Source: an uncultured Paraglaciecola sp. (lineage in GTDB: Bacteria; Pseudomonadota; Gammaproteobacteria; Enterobacterales; Alteromonadaceae). From it: a stretch of DNA of 64,000 bases. The translations under genes and the position numbers were made by a program. The notes under the pieces were generated by a model. It made no database searches. It had not been told where the DNA came from and saw only the letters and a program-made list of their open reading frames with translations. The DNA lies in assembly GCA_947498355.1 (NCBI GenBank), contig CANMKA010000006.1:1-64000 (forward strand), in the 5' to 3' direction. Below, in pieces: positions 1 to 9,312 of this stretch. Numbering within the stretch: the first letter of the stretch is position 1; each line of letters begins with the position of its first letter.

Positions 1-57
1 TTTAATAAACTAAAAAATGGCTTTAAAAAGAAGCAGGATATCGCTCGTTCTGCTTGA
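1..57 (+). other. possible C-terminal tail of a gene cut by the window edge
   Basis: Frame 1 is open from the first base to a TGA at 55-57. It encodes a lysine-rich 18-residue tail ending in DIARSA. The other two plus frames stop within the first 12 bases. It could be the end of an upstream gene, but there is too little sequence to judge. Confidence 0.2.
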
Positions 58-84
58 CGTGGGGAGTCATACCAACGACCCACT

Positions 85-153
85 AAGAGGAAATTTATTG
101 CTAGCTAAAATGTTGAACGGTGTGAAAACAGCCAACTGTAAATTTTCCCTCTT
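85..153. repeat. imperfect inverted repeat downstream of the MAPEG gene
   Basis: The left arm at 85-97 (AAGAGGAAATTTA) is complementary to the right arm at 139-153 apart from two extra bases. About 41 bases separate the arms. It lies just past the stop of the minus-strand MAPEG gene but has no U-tract, so it is not a standard terminator. It could be an RNA structure or a small repeat element. Confidence 0.35.
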
Positions 154-163
154 GAGCGACTTA

Positions 164-592
164 TTAGGTTACGATTAACACCTGAAAAGCAAATTTAAAT
201 ACCATTACCCACAACACTATGGTGGAAATAAAATAACTTAAGAAGCGCCCCAAAATACTATTAAAAATACAATGTATCACGCTATGAATTGCACGAAAAA
301 TAACATACACCCACGCTAAATATATAAACACCGTATCTGTTTTATCAGAAATGATGATTAAAATAGAAACCACATAAAAAATAACAGGTGCTTCGAATAG
401 GTTTTTGAAGTTATTTGAAGGCTTATTAATGTCTTCAGGTAATAACGTGTTGCATTTTTCAGGCGTAGATAGTTTTTGCGCGTTAATTTTATTTTTAATT
501 GAGTAGCCAATACGCAAATAATACATGTAAAACCACACTAGAGCGGTTAATAACACCATTGCTATGATTGGCTGAATTAACAAATTAGACAT
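164..592 (-). CDS. MAPEG family membrane protein
   Basis: This 142-residue integral membrane protein has about four hydrophobic helices (near residues 5-25, 68-86, 88-108 and 115-138). The NNFKNLFEAPVIFYV stretch after the first loop fits the MAPEG signature, an N-x-x-E-x-P type motif before helix 2. Length matches the family (130-150 residues). Eukaryotic MAPEG members act on glutathione and eicosanoid substrates, while bacterial members of this short type are mostly uncharacterised. A glutathione-linked role would be inference; gshA and a glutathione peroxidase lie elsewhere in the window but are not linked to it. It stands alone, with repetitive non-coding DNA behind it. Confidence 0.75.
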   Translation of the reverse strand: MSNLLIQPIIAMVLLTALVWFYMYYLRIGYSIKNKINAQKLSTPEKCNTLLPEDINKPSNNFKNLFEAPVIFYVVSILIIISDKTDTVFIYLAWVYVIFRAIHSVIHCIFNSILGRFLSYFISTIVLWVMVFKFAFQVLIVT

Positions 593-746
593 GACTATCC
601 TTAGTAACCTAACAATTTATTAGACAACATTATGTCCTCTAATATTCAGGCCATTTTATTACTCGGCCTATACATTATTTTTTTATAAACGTTTTTTCAT
701 TATCTGGCAAAGGTTACGTGTGGAAATCCCCAAAAATGTCCACGTT

Positions 747-790
747 CTGCTCTTATTGGACAAATCACAAAATACTGTCCATAAGAACAG
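747..790. repeat. hairpin-forming inverted repeat in the 593-1372 gap
   Basis: CTGCTCTTATTGGACA at 747-762 pairs with TGTCCATAAGAACAG at 776-790 apart from one mismatch and one extra base, around a 13-base loop. It lies in the long non-coding gap and has no T-run on either side. Function is unknown. Confidence 0.4.
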
Positions 791-870
791 TATGAATTAA
801 ATTGGCAGAAAACCACATGGAAAAGCCCCCTTTATCTTAAGTTACTACGAAAGGTAAGTTAACTGCTTTA

Positions 871-1345
871 CGAGATTAGATTCCAGATCAAAAGACCTCT
901 GGCATGACGAGAAGGGGCTTTGTTTGTCTCTGCTCGCCCCTATTTACTGTCTCCTATCCACTGTTCTTAACTGCTTTCCCTCTGTGAACTCCGTGCCCTC
1001 TGTGGTTTAACGTCTTAGCTTTTGCTCTCAACGGCCTAAAAATTAGATTCCAGATCAAAAGACTTCTGGAATGACGAGATTGGGGGTAGTTAGCCGTTCG
1101 CTGCTGGAATGACGAGAAGGGGGCTTTGTTTGTCTCTGCTCGCCCCTATTTACTATCTCCTATCCACTGCTTGTTACTTTTACTTGCCTCTATCTCCTAG
1201 CTACTATCCCCTTCGTGTTCCTCTGTGCGCTCAGTGTCCTCTGTGGTTTAACGTCTTGGCTTTTGCTCTTTCTTGTCGCTACTTACTAGCTACTATCTCC
1301 TATCTCCTAGCTACTATTCACTGTTTTAATACTGCTTTTCTCTGT
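871..1345. repeat. degenerate tandem repeat tract with a REP-like palindrome
   Basis: Two imperfect copies of a unit of roughly 160-230 bases occur, at about 876-1028 and 1044-1270. Each begins with TTAGATTCCAGATCAAAAGA and continues with a GACGAGAAGGGG box, a CTCGCCCCTATTTACT box, a CTATCCACTG box and CTCTGTGGTTTAACGTCTT. The second copy has a perfect TTCCAGA/TCTGGAA palindrome at 1048-1071. Short words such as CTATCTCCTAGCTACTAT recur at 1190-1207 and 1280-1318. An 83-codon frame at 1109-1360 crosses the tract, but its leucine- and tyrosine-rich product just reflects the repeats. No gene was found from 593 to 1372. Confidence 0.65.
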
Positions 1346-1372
1346 GTTTACCGTACCTAACTGCCTGTCTTT

Positions 1373-2389
1373 TTACTCGACCTCGAAAACTTCTATGGAA
1401 TTTAATTCAGGTCTGCCGCCTTTGTTACCGCTGCCCATGGCCATATAAATCTTGTTGTCGATTACCACGGCATTCGTGCCGTGTCGGCCCCGTTGCAACT
1501 GTGCTAACTCTGTCCACGTTTGCGTAGCTAAATCTAGCGAGAATGTTCGGTTGTTTGCGAGTTTGGCGGCGTACTCGCCTCCCACATAATATAAAGTATT
1601 ATTTACCACTGCAGCCCCTGCTCCAGCGGTGCCAAGAGGCAATCTCGATTTAAGAGTTCGCCACTGCTTAGAAGCAAAATCATACACATCTACTTTATCG
1701 CTTACTTGCTCAAAAAAAGCCGTAAACCGCTCAGGTTCATGGTAACTCGTGTTTCTTCCGCCTAATGCCACCAGTACATCGCCTACCACAACTGCGTTAC
1801 CATGGTCGCGAATATGAGGCGCGTCGGTTAGCGTTATCCAGCTTTTGTCTTGGGGATTGTATCTATCGAACAAGTTATTGGTACCACTGGTATGACCGAG
1901 TTTGATCCCGCCAACGATATAAATATGGTTTTGATAGACAGTTACGCCAGCGCCGCCGCGTTGGCGAAGTTTGGGGATTTGCTCTAGGGCTTGCCACGTA
2001 TCTAACTCTGGCGTGTACTGCCAGACTTTTTGCAGTGGCAATTCAGCTGGGTATTTACCAGTTAGCCCAGTCACCACTAAAATCGAATCGCCAAAAGAAA
2101 CAGGGGTGATGTGATGCATTTCTATGGGCGTATTGGCCTTTTTGGTCCAAGTTTTAGTGTTGGGATCAAATACCTCAACGGGCTTAACGCCCCTGCCCCC
2201 AATCACATAAATCTTCCCCTTGTGGGCCACCATGCCATTTTCATGACGCTGGGTGGCTTGACCTTGGGGATCTATGGTTTGCCAGCGAGTATTTTTATCA
2301 TGGTCAGCACTTAAGGCCCCAGAACTAGCGGCTAAACCGGCCACTGCAACTAAGGCAAAAAAGGTTTTACGTGTAAACCTTATCAACAT
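1373..2389 (-). CDS. secreted kelch-repeat protein
   Basis: This 338-residue protein has an N-terminal signal peptide (basic MLIRFTRKT, hydrophobic core, probable cleavage near SSGALSA). The rest is a series of about six kelch blades with the usual pattern of a paired-glycine strand (YVIGGRG, YIVGGIK, ALGGRN, YYVGGEY) followed by a spaced aromatic (TKTWTK, KSWITL, KQWRTL). Kelch beta-propellers bind ligands or sugars, and related periplasmic proteins include sialate mutarotase (NanM) and galactose-oxidase-like proteins. No sialic acid genes are nearby, so the substrate is not assigned. It is 22 bases downstream of the SDR gene on the same strand and may be co-transcribed with it. Confidence 0.8.
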   Translation of the reverse strand: MLIRFTRKTFFALVAVAGLAASSGALSADHDKNTRWQTIDPQGQATQRHENGMVAHKGKIYVIGGRGVKPVEVFDPNTKTWTKKANTPIEMHHITPVSFGDSILVVTGLTGKYPAELPLQKVWQYTPELDTWQALEQIPKLRQRGGAGVTVYQNHIYIVGGIKLGHTSGTNNLFDRYNPQDKSWITLTDAPHIRDHGNAVVVGDVLVALGGRNTSYHEPERFTAFFEQVSDKVDVYDFASKQWRTLKSRLPLGTAGAGAAVVNNTLYYVGGEYAAKLANNRTFSLDLATQTWTELAQLQRGRHGTNAVVIDNKIYMAMGSGNKGGRPELNSIEVFEVE

Positions 2390-2410
2390 AATCCTCTCCT
2401 TAATGAAGGC

Positions 2411-3073
2411 CTACCAAGGCAATATTTCACCGTTTGAATGCCAAAACGAGCCAGTATTATCCATATTCAAGTTCTCGATACGCTTAGCTAAGCGCGACAC
2501 TGATTCTTGAGGAGAAATATCGCCACCATATTTAACCATTTCGGTTTGGACATAACCTGGGTGCAATAAAGCAACCGCGACATTTTGCGGTTTAAGGTCG
2601 TGAGCAAGAGATACACCAGCAATGTTCAATGCACATTTAGACATACGATAACCGTATCGACCGCCCGAGGTATTATCTTTGATTGAGCCCATACGACTGG
2701 TGATCATGGCGACTTTTGCACCACTGGTTAATTGCTTGTGCAATAATTGGGTCACCAAGATTGGGCCAAGAGCATTAACTCTAAACTGATGTTCAATGGT
2801 GTGAATATTAAACTCTTCTAGGGTTTCGTTGCCAAACACTCCGGCATTATTAATGAGTATATCAATCTCGATTCCGGCCAAGGGTGCTAGGGCCTTTTCT
2901 AAGCCTTCAGCGTTACCGACATCAACCTTATCAATGACTTGCACACCCGTTTTATTTAGCTCGTCACTACTGTTACGGCACAAGGCTATGACCTTGTCGC
3001 CCTTTGCCAAGTAATGGTTTACAAATTCCAATCCGATGCCTCTATTTGCACCAGTAATTACGACAGTTGCCAT
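2411..3073 (-). CDS. short-chain dehydrogenase/reductase
   Basis: This 220-residue classical SDR has the nucleotide-binding TGxxxGxG motif at residues 7-14 (TGANRGIG), NNAG at 75-78, a serine near 126 and the catalytic YxxxK at 142-146 (YRMSK). It resembles the small C-factor/sniffer-like SDRs that use NAD(P)H. The substrate cannot be read from the sequence. It starts 35 bases after the kdsB stop on the same strand and may be the last-but-one gene of the envelope block, although its function need not relate to it. Confidence 0.8.
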   Translation of the reverse strand: MATVVITGANRGIGLEFVNHYLAKGDKVIALCRNSSDELNKTGVQVIDKVDVGNAEGLEKALAPLAGIEIDILINNAGVFGNETLEEFNIHTIEHQFRVNALGPILVTQLLHKQLTSGAKVAMITSRMGSIKDNTSGGRYGYRMSKCALNIAGVSLAHDLKPQNVAVALLHPGYVQTEMVKYGGDISPQESVSRLAKRIENLNMDNTGSFWHSNGEILPW

Positions 3074-3108
3074 AATACAATCCTTACTTTTTTGAGGTTA
3101 ATTTACGG

Positions 3109-3864
3109 TTAATGTGTAGACGTTAAAATGCGTGCTAAGTCCTCTGGGGTGTCAATTCCAGCTGGAGGCTGAATATTCGCTTGGTCGACATGGATTTTGT
3201 GTCCGTGCCACAAAACTCGCAACTGCTCTAATGATTCAATCTGCTCTAAACCAGAGGGCGACATATTAACGTATTGATTAATAAAGCCTGCGCGATAGGC
3301 ATAAATTCCTACGTGTCTCAGGTAAAAATCGCCTATCTCGTCGATACTTTCTGCGTCTAAAAAGCGGGCTCGATCATAAGGAACGCTCGATCGCGAAAAA
3401 TAAAGTGCATAGCCCAGTTTGTCGGTTACCACTTTAACGGCATTAGGATTAAACACTTCTTCTACGTCTTTAATCGGCACTGCTAAGGTCGCCATTTCGG
3501 CTTCTTGATGGGTATGTAAGTTGGCGGCGACTTGGCGAATATTCTCTGGCGGAATAAATGGCTCATCGCCTTGCACGTTAACCACAACTTCATGAGATAA
3601 CATGCCTTCCATGTCTACAACTTCTGCCAGTCGTTCGGTACCCGACTCGTGATGAGCACCTGTCATACAATAGTTTCCACCAAAGTCTCTGACGACTTTG
3701 GCTATCCGCGCATCGTCTGTGGCAACAATGACTTTGCTTGCTCCTGATTCGACTGCTTTGTCGTATACATGCTGCACCATAGGTTTTCCATGAATATCGA
3801 CCAAAGGTTTCCCAGGAAACCGAGTTGAACCATAACGTGCTGGGATAATCACACTAAACTGCAT
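3109..3864 (-). CDS. kdsB: 3-deoxy-manno-octulosonate cytidylyltransferase
   Basis: CMP-Kdo synthetase activates Kdo with CTP for transfer to lipid A in the cytoplasm. The 251-residue length is that of the family. The N-terminal nucleotide-binding signature [13 protein letters not shown] lies at residues 9-21, and QGDEP (near residue 100) forms the metal and nucleotide site. It follows the Trm112-like gene by 25 bases in the same direction as lpxK and msbA, an order also found in E. coli (msbA-lpxK-ycaQ-ycaR-kdsB, here without ycaQ). Confidence 0.95.
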   Translation of the reverse strand: MQFSVIIPARYGSTRFPGKPLVDIHGKPMVQHVYDKAVESGASKVIVATDDARIAKVVRDFGGNYCMTGAHHESGTERLAEVVDMEGMLSHEVVVNVQGDEPFIPPENIRQVAANLHTHQEAEMATLAVPIKDVEEVFNPNAVKVVTDKLGYALYFSRSSVPYDRARFLDAESIDEIGDFYLRHVGIYAYRAGFINQYVNMSPSGLEQIESLEQLRVLWHGHKIHVDQANIQPPAGIDTPEDLARILTSTH

Positions 3865-3889
3865 ACCAAACCTCTCCTTAATCTTGCCT

Positions 3890-4102
3890 TTACTTGGCTG
3901 ACTGACTCGCTAACAAGCTGGCCAGTTCTTCACTGCCTAACTGTTCGGCTTCTGACTCAAGGAGTACCGGAATGTTATCTTTGATGGGATAAACTAAACG
4001 ATCAAATTTACACACTAATTTTGCTTCTTTAGGGAGGTAGGTTAACTTCCCCTTACATGCGGGACATGCCAAGATTTCTAATAATTTTTTATCGAATGCC
4101 AT
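3890..4102 (-). CDS. Trm112/YcaR family small protein
   Basis: This 70-residue protein begins [20 protein letters not shown]. The CPxCKG pair and a lone later cysteine (VCKFD) fit the bacterial Trm112-like family. Eukaryotic and archaeal Trm112 is an activating zinc subunit of methyltransferases; the bacterial protein's partner is not established. It sits between lpxK and kdsB with gaps of 22 and 25 bases, the usual enterobacterial position of ycaR. Confidence 0.9.
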   Translation of the reverse strand: MAFDKKLLEILACPACKGKLTYLPKEAKLVCKFDRLVYPIKDNIPVLLESEAEQLGSEELASLLASQSAK

Positions 4103-4124
4103 AATGTTCTCTATTGATTGTTTG

Positions 4125-5126
4125 TTACTTTGAACTGGAATTTCCAGTACGCTGTCTAATTAGATCAAAAAGTTGTTGTTCAAATTGTGCCGGTAGCGTG
4201 GCCTTTACTGGCAAATACCACCAATCTGGGTGGGCAAATCCGGTACATTTCACTGCATCTTTTTCGGTCATGAGCACAGTTTCGTTGGGTAAGTCATGTT
4301 CGCTAAAATTATGGTGATCAACAAAACTCAAGCGCTGCTTAATTTTGACTTGTTTTTGCTCAAGTAAATCAAAGAACCGACTTGGATTACCTATGCCTGC
4401 GGCAGCTACCACTGCACCGCTAATTTGACTAATTGGCATGGTTTTACTTGGCTGTTTAACATTAACTAATTGCCCTGTTTCAAGACCCATTAAATACTGA
4501 TTAGGGCGAACATTTCCACCGTTTAACACCACTAAGTCAACTGTGTGTAGCCGCCAGCGGCCTTCTCGCAATGGTCCTGCGGGCAATAAAAACCCGTTAC
4601 CTAACTGGCGTTTCCCATCGATTACTGCAATTTCTATGTCTCGCTGCATGGCGTAGTGCTGTAACCCATCGTCGCATAATATAAGGTTACAGTTGTGCTT
4701 ATCAATTAACTCTTGAGCTCCCCGAGTTCGGTTAGGGTCAACCATAAGAGGGCAATTGATATGACTTATCATTAAAATAGGCTCATCCCCTACTTGCTCT
4801 GGCGTACTATCTTTATCTACCGACATAGGGTAAGAATTGGCTTTGCCCCCATAGCCTCGGCTTAACACCCCAACTCGATAGCCTTGCTGTTTAAGTCGGT
4901 TGGCTAAATACACCACCAAAGGCGTTTTACCATTCCCCCCCACGCTTATATTGCCCACCACAATAATTGGCACTGATAAACGGTTTGATGCTTTTAACTT
5001 GCTCTTAAACAGGCCTCTTCGGGCACTAGATAAAATCCAGAACAACACAGACAAAGGCAACAACAAAACAATTACAATCCAATGATACCATTTTGGATGA
5101 TACCAAATTTTATCAACAAGACTCAC
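4125..5126 (-). CDS. lpxK: tetraacyldisaccharide 4'-kinase
   Basis: LpxK phosphorylates the 4' position of the tetraacyldisaccharide lipid A precursor at the inner face of the inner membrane. The 333-residue protein has an N-terminal membrane anchor (residues 15-32) and a Walker A type motif around residue 62 ([14 protein letters not shown]), typical of LpxK. CDDGLQH further on matches the conserved catalytic DDGxQH motif. The start is GTG at 5126, 8 bases after the msbA stop, so translation is probably coupled. Confidence 0.95.
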   Translation of the reverse strand: MSLVDKIWYHPKWYHWIVIVLLLPLSVLFWILSSARRGLFKSKLKASNRLSVPIIVVGNISVGGNGKTPLVVYLANRLKQQGYRVGVLSRGYGGKANSYPMSVDKDSTPEQVGDEPILMISHINCPLMVDPNRTRGAQELIDKHNCNLILCDDGLQHYAMQRDIEIAVIDGKRQLGNGFLLPAGPLREGRWRLHTVDLVVLNGGNVRPNQYLMGLETGQLVNVKQPSKTMPISQISGAVVAAAGIGNPSRFFDLLEQKQVKIKQRLSFVDHHNFSEHDLPNETVLMTEKDAVKCTGFAHPDWWYLPVKATLPAQFEQQLFDLIRQRTGNSSSK

Positions 5127-5134
5127 GAACTGGG

Positions 5135-6895
5135 TTACTCCTCGCCAAATTGTAAGTTGTGTAACTGGGCGTAGGCACCGCCTTTCTCAAGCAGGGTATG
5201 ATGGTCGCCTTGTTCTAAAATTTGCCCGTTGTCGATCACTAAAATTTGGTCTGCATTTTCTATGGTAGACAACCTATGTGCCACGACTATACTCGTGCGA
5301 TTTTGTTGGAGTGTGTCTAGGGCATCTTGAATCAAACGTTCTGATTCTGTGTCTAGGGCCGAAGTGGCCTCATCTAGGATTAGGATAGGTGCGTCTAATA
5401 ATAACGCTCTGGCAATTGCTAAACGTTGACGTTGACCGCCCGATAGCATAAATCCATTTTCTCCAACTACTGTATCTAGGCCATCAGGTAATTGTTCCAA
5501 AAACTCTAATACATGGGCAGTTTTAGCCGCTTGCAGAATTTGTTCTTTAGAGACTTTATGCGCCGAACCATATGCAATATTGTTGGCTATGGTGTCGTTA
5601 AACAACACAACATGCTGTGAGACTAAGGCAAATTGTTTGCGTAGTTCCGTTAACGGGATATCTTGCAGCAATACATCGTCTAATAAAATACTGCCCTGCT
5701 GATTATTGTAAAAGCGCGTTAGTAAGCTTGAAATAGTCGACTTACCACTACCCGAGCGCCCCACCAAGGCCAGAGTTTGCCCAGGCGCTACCGAAAACGA
5801 CAAATCAATAAGTGCTGGTTCAGCCTTGCTGGGATAGCTAAACGTGACCTGCTTGAACTCGATTTTGCCTTTAACATCGGACAAGACTTGTTGACCCTTA
5901 TCTTGTTCAATCTGCTCATCTAGTACCTCAAAAATACTAACACACGCAGCCATACCTTTTTGGAACTCGCTATTTACCGTAGTAAGTTGTTTTAGGGGTT
6001 TGAGTAACATGGTCATAAACACCACCACGCTTACGAAAACGCCCGGCGTCAGAGAATCAACCCAATCCGGAAAACTGGCAATATACAGCACCACAGCCAA
6101 TGCAACTGAAGCAATGATTTGAATAGAAGACACACTCAAAATGCGCGCCACCACCAATTTCATATTTTGCTGGCGATTGTCGTTGTTACGAATATGAAAA
6201 GCTTCACCCTCTAATTTTTGTCCACCAAACATCAATACCACTTTATGGCCTTTCAGAACTTGCTCTACGGATGAGGTTAAGCTTCCCATGGCTTCTTGTA
6301 TACGTTGGCTAACAGAGCGAAAACGCTTACTGACCACAGACACTATCACTGCGACTACTGGACCAATCAAAACAAAAATTAACGACAACTGCCACGACGC
6401 CATAAACATAGCCACCAGCAAGCCAATCACCAGTGCGCCCTCTCGGACGAGTATGATCAACGCACGACTAGACGCACTAGCCACCTGTTCAGTGTCGTAA
6501 ATCACTTTGGAGATAAGCTGTCCAGTACTGTTTTGGTCATGAAAAGATACAGGCAGATGGATATAGCGATTAAATAACTCTTGGCGCATGCGCATCACTA
6601 CATGGTTACCTATCCAAGACACAGTATAGGTTCCCATGAAGTTAAAGAGGCCTCGCAGAATAAACACTGGCACCACGAAATACGCGGCAAGCCTCAAGTA
6701 TGCATAATCACCTTTACCAAGGCTCTCATCGACTATAGGTTGTAGCTGTTGGAGTATATACACGTCGAGCAACGAATATCCGACCATACCCAGAATCGCG
6801 ACAAAAAATGCGAGCTTAAAATCGGTTAAATAACGGCTAAAACGAGAAAAAATAGGTGTCTTTGATGGGACGTCAGAATGCTTCGGATGGGTCAT
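5135..6895 (-). CDS. msbA: lipid A export ABC transporter, ATP-binding/permease protein
   Basis: MsbA flips core-lipid A across the inner membrane. The 586-residue half-transporter has six membrane helices in its first 320 residues. The ATPase domain follows, with Walker A GRSGSGKST (near 383), signature LSGGQRQRLA (near 487) and Walker B ILILDEATSALD. It lies directly upstream of lpxK, as in E. coli. The stretch of 83 bases to comEC contains no obvious terminator, so comEC and msbA may share transcripts. Confidence 0.95.
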   Translation of the reverse strand: MTHPKHSDVPSKTPIFSRFSRYLTDFKLAFFVAILGMVGYSLLDVYILQQLQPIVDESLGKGDYAYLRLAAYFVVPVFILRGLFNFMGTYTVSWIGNHVVMRMRQELFNRYIHLPVSFHDQNSTGQLISKVIYDTEQVASASSRALIILVREGALVIGLLVAMFMASWQLSLIFVLIGPVVAVIVSVVSKRFRSVSQRIQEAMGSLTSSVEQVLKGHKVVLMFGGQKLEGEAFHIRNNDNRQQNMKLVVARILSVSSIQIIASVALAVVLYIASFPDWVDSLTPGVFVSVVVFMTMLLKPLKQLTTVNSEFQKGMAACVSIFEVLDEQIEQDKGQQVLSDVKGKIEFKQVTFSYPSKAEPALIDLSFSVAPGQTLALVGRSGSGKSTISSLLTRFYNNQQGSILLDDVLLQDIPLTELRKQFALVSQHVVLFNDTIANNIAYGSAHKVSKEQILQAAKTAHVLEFLEQLPDGLDTVVGENGFMLSGGQRQRLAIARALLLDAPILILDEATSALDTESERLIQDALDTLQQNRTSIVVAHRLSTIENADQILVIDNGQILEQGDHHTLLEKGGAYAQLHNLQFGEE

Positions 6896-6978
6896 GTATT
6901 TATTAATTAACTAGTCACAAATAGATATCAGAGACTAGTGTAACCTCTTGCAAGGGAAATCCCCAACCGATCAAACAA

Positions 6979-9261
6979 TTATTTTACACAACAAGTAGGC
7001 ATATTGGCATGCCAATACGGGTAAAGGTCTTGCCTAAACGTTTCCATTCCAACCGGCACTTTACCGCCTCGGTCAAACACAAAGCTAACTTGGCCGGTTT
7101 CGCTGGTTGCTAACAAATGCGCCTTAGAGTAAGTCTGATAGCGCTCAATTACTTTAGGCTTTGGGAACCCCCAACGATTACGGAAGCCTTGGCTAAACAC
7201 AACATAATTGGGTGTTACCGCGTTAATTAACGCGGCTGACGATGAAGTATTACTGCCATGATGAGGAGCGATAAGCACATCTGCCTCGAGTGCCTTGCCA
7301 TATAGACTAACTAATTGTCGTTCGACCTCCTGATGAATATCGCCGGTCAAGAGTACTCGATTAACACCATCGGACAGAGCGATAACGCACGAACCATTGT
7401 TGTCATTGTATTTAGCTGGGTTATCTGGCCAAAGGGCCTTTATGCTTAAACCTTGCCAATTAACCGCCCAACCCGCTCGGCATAAGTCTTGATTTGAGAT
7501 CACATGCTGTACTTCCGTTCCAGCTTTTAGTTGCGCTAAACTACCGGCATGATCATTGTCGCCATGACTTAGCAGCACATAATCTATTTGGCCAATGCCT
7601 TTCGCCCTCAGATAGGGTAAAATAACGCTATCGGCCATATTAAAGCCACTCGGATAACTGGCCCCGACGTCATATACCATAAGTTTATTATTAGCTTGGA
7701 TAAGCACAGACAAACCTTGCCCAACATCAAGCACTGTTAAACGCCAAATAGTGGGTTGCTCTAGCCGAAAGCCATAGGTAAGCAAAGGCAAAAATACTAT
7801 CAAAGAGTAACGTTTATCCAGTATGCATTTTGGCAACCCAAGCCATATTAGGCCTAACATGGCCATTCCCCATACCCAAATCGGAAAACTATGAAGGGTA
7901 AAATACGCCCAAGAAAGTTCGCTTAGTTGCATTAGGCCTGTTATTCCCCACTCAATAATCCAGTCGCAGGCTCGAAATACCTCTGCAGCAAATGACGGCG
8001 CAATAGGCAGTAACGCGACACCTAGCAGACAAGCAGGTATTAATACAAAGGTCACCACAGGAATCGCAATCAGATTAGCAAAAGGCGATACCATAGAAAT
8101 ATACGAAAACTGCCAAGCAATAATAGGCAACATGAGTAAGGTCAAAGCTAACTGAATACGCACGAGTGACATCATCCCAAAATACACAGAAAAGCCCGTA
8201 TTTCGGGGAGGCCAGCGCCACAATACCAACCAAATAATCATCACAGCAGAAAAACTTAACCAGAAACTCGAACCAAATAAACTAAGGGGAAACAAAATGA
8301 TAAATAAGCAAATACCACCTAATAAAACAGTGATTGGCGCCAGACTCTTGTTGCTGATAAACAAGGCAGTAAACGCGCCTAACATGATCAACGCTCGCAC
8401 GGTCGGTAGGGCAAAGCCAGCTAAATGGGAGTACCAAACACACACCAGAAAAGCTAAGGCTAGCCCTACTGCATGAAGGTTAAAAATATGCATAGCTGGA
8501 AATCGGCTAACACCAGCTGCCAGTAGCCATGCGATTACAAAATAACTAAACCCAGCAACTAAACCTACATGCAATCCCGAAATGGCAATTAGATGAGCCA
8601 CTCCTGTGGTTTGAACGAGTTGCCAATCATCTGAGGTAAGCAAGCCTCTGTAACCGATAGCCAATGCCACTAGCCATTTATGTTCTAAATCAGCAATTTG
8701 CATGACCCGATCAAAAACTTGCTGACGCTGGGAGACCACATTAGCAATAAGCCGATTATCTGCATGGGTTCGCACGTAACCAGACGCAATGATACCTTCA
8801 CTAAATAACCACTTTTGATATAAAAAGCCTCCTTCGTTAGCCAGGCCATGAATCGGCTTAGTTTTCACCAAGACATGAATAGTTTGCCCGTCTTTGAGGG
8901 TCCAAGGAGGCGTTCTCCAACTTAAGCGAAGCTTTCTGGGTATCGAGGTATTGGTTTCACCTAAAGACGTTGCTGACAAGTTAAATCGCACATCGCTATC
9001 TTTATGATTGAGTCCTTCAATCTGGCCAGTTATCCAAAGTCCTTGACTAAAATCCTCGGATTTGAGTTGCAATGAACAGGTCCAATGCCCTACACTCGCC
9101 ATCCACACTATGCCAATTAAGATACAGGCAATATTGGGCACTTTTTTCAGTAGCAAGATACTGAGCACTGCCAGTCCAATAGTGAGGTATACCGAAGGTA
9201 ATTGAGTCCAGAGCAAGCTAAAAAATGCGCCCGCAATAAAACTGAAAAGTTTGCTGGTCAT
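6979..9261 (-). CDS. comEC: ComEC/Rec2 family DNA-uptake channel
   Basis: This 760-residue polytopic protein is homologous to the channel that passes single-stranded DNA into the cytoplasm in natural transformation. An N-terminal DUF4131-type region (about 1-180) precedes the competence domain with many helices (about 190-480). A C-terminal metallo-beta-lactamase-like domain follows, with LDVGQG, SHGDNDHAG and APHHGSNTSSS as metal and active-site motifs. Length is normal and the frame intact. E. coli has the same gene (ycaI) upstream of msbA, where its role is unclear; whether this organism is competent cannot be judged from this window. Confidence 0.92.
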   Translation of the reverse strand: MTSKLFSFIAGAFFSLLWTQLPSVYLTIGLAVLSILLLKKVPNIACILIGIVWMASVGHWTCSLQLKSEDFSQGLWITGQIEGLNHKDSDVRFNLSATSLGETNTSIPRKLRLSWRTPPWTLKDGQTIHVLVKTKPIHGLANEGGFLYQKWLFSEGIIASGYVRTHADNRLIANVVSQRQQVFDRVMQIADLEHKWLVALAIGYRGLLTSDDWQLVQTTGVAHLIAISGLHVGLVAGFSYFVIAWLLAAGVSRFPAMHIFNLHAVGLALAFLVCVWYSHLAGFALPTVRALIMLGAFTALFISNKSLAPITVLLGGICLFIILFPLSLFGSSFWLSFSAVMIIWLVLWRWPPRNTGFSVYFGMMSLVRIQLALTLLMLPIIAWQFSYISMVSPFANLIAIPVVTFVLIPACLLGVALLPIAPSFAAEVFRACDWIIEWGITGLMQLSELSWAYFTLHSFPIWVWGMAMLGLIWLGLPKCILDKRYSLIVFLPLLTYGFRLEQPTIWRLTVLDVGQGLSVLIQANNKLMVYDVGASYPSGFNMADSVILPYLRAKGIGQIDYVLLSHGDNDHAGSLAQLKAGTEVQHVISNQDLCRAGWAVNWQGLSIKALWPDNPAKYNDNNGSCVIALSDGVNRVLLTGDIHQEVERQLVSLYGKALEADVLIAPHHGSNTSSSAALINAVTPNYVVFSQGFRNRWGFPKPKVIERYQTYSKAHLLATSETGQVSFVFDRGGKVPVGMETFRQDLYPYWHANMPTCCVK

Positions 9262-9312
9262 AATAGGCAGCGTGAAGTCCGTTTCGTCAACACCCGATAA
9301 GTATAGAGAACT

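Noticed and set aside
632..688. 18-residue hydrophobic peptide frame divergent from the MAPEG gene
   Set aside because: It is too short and has no ribosome-binding site or conserved context.
1109..1360. 83-codon plus-strand frame
   Set aside because: It lies in the repetitive tract, has a low-complexity Leu/Tyr-rich product and no homology that I recognise.
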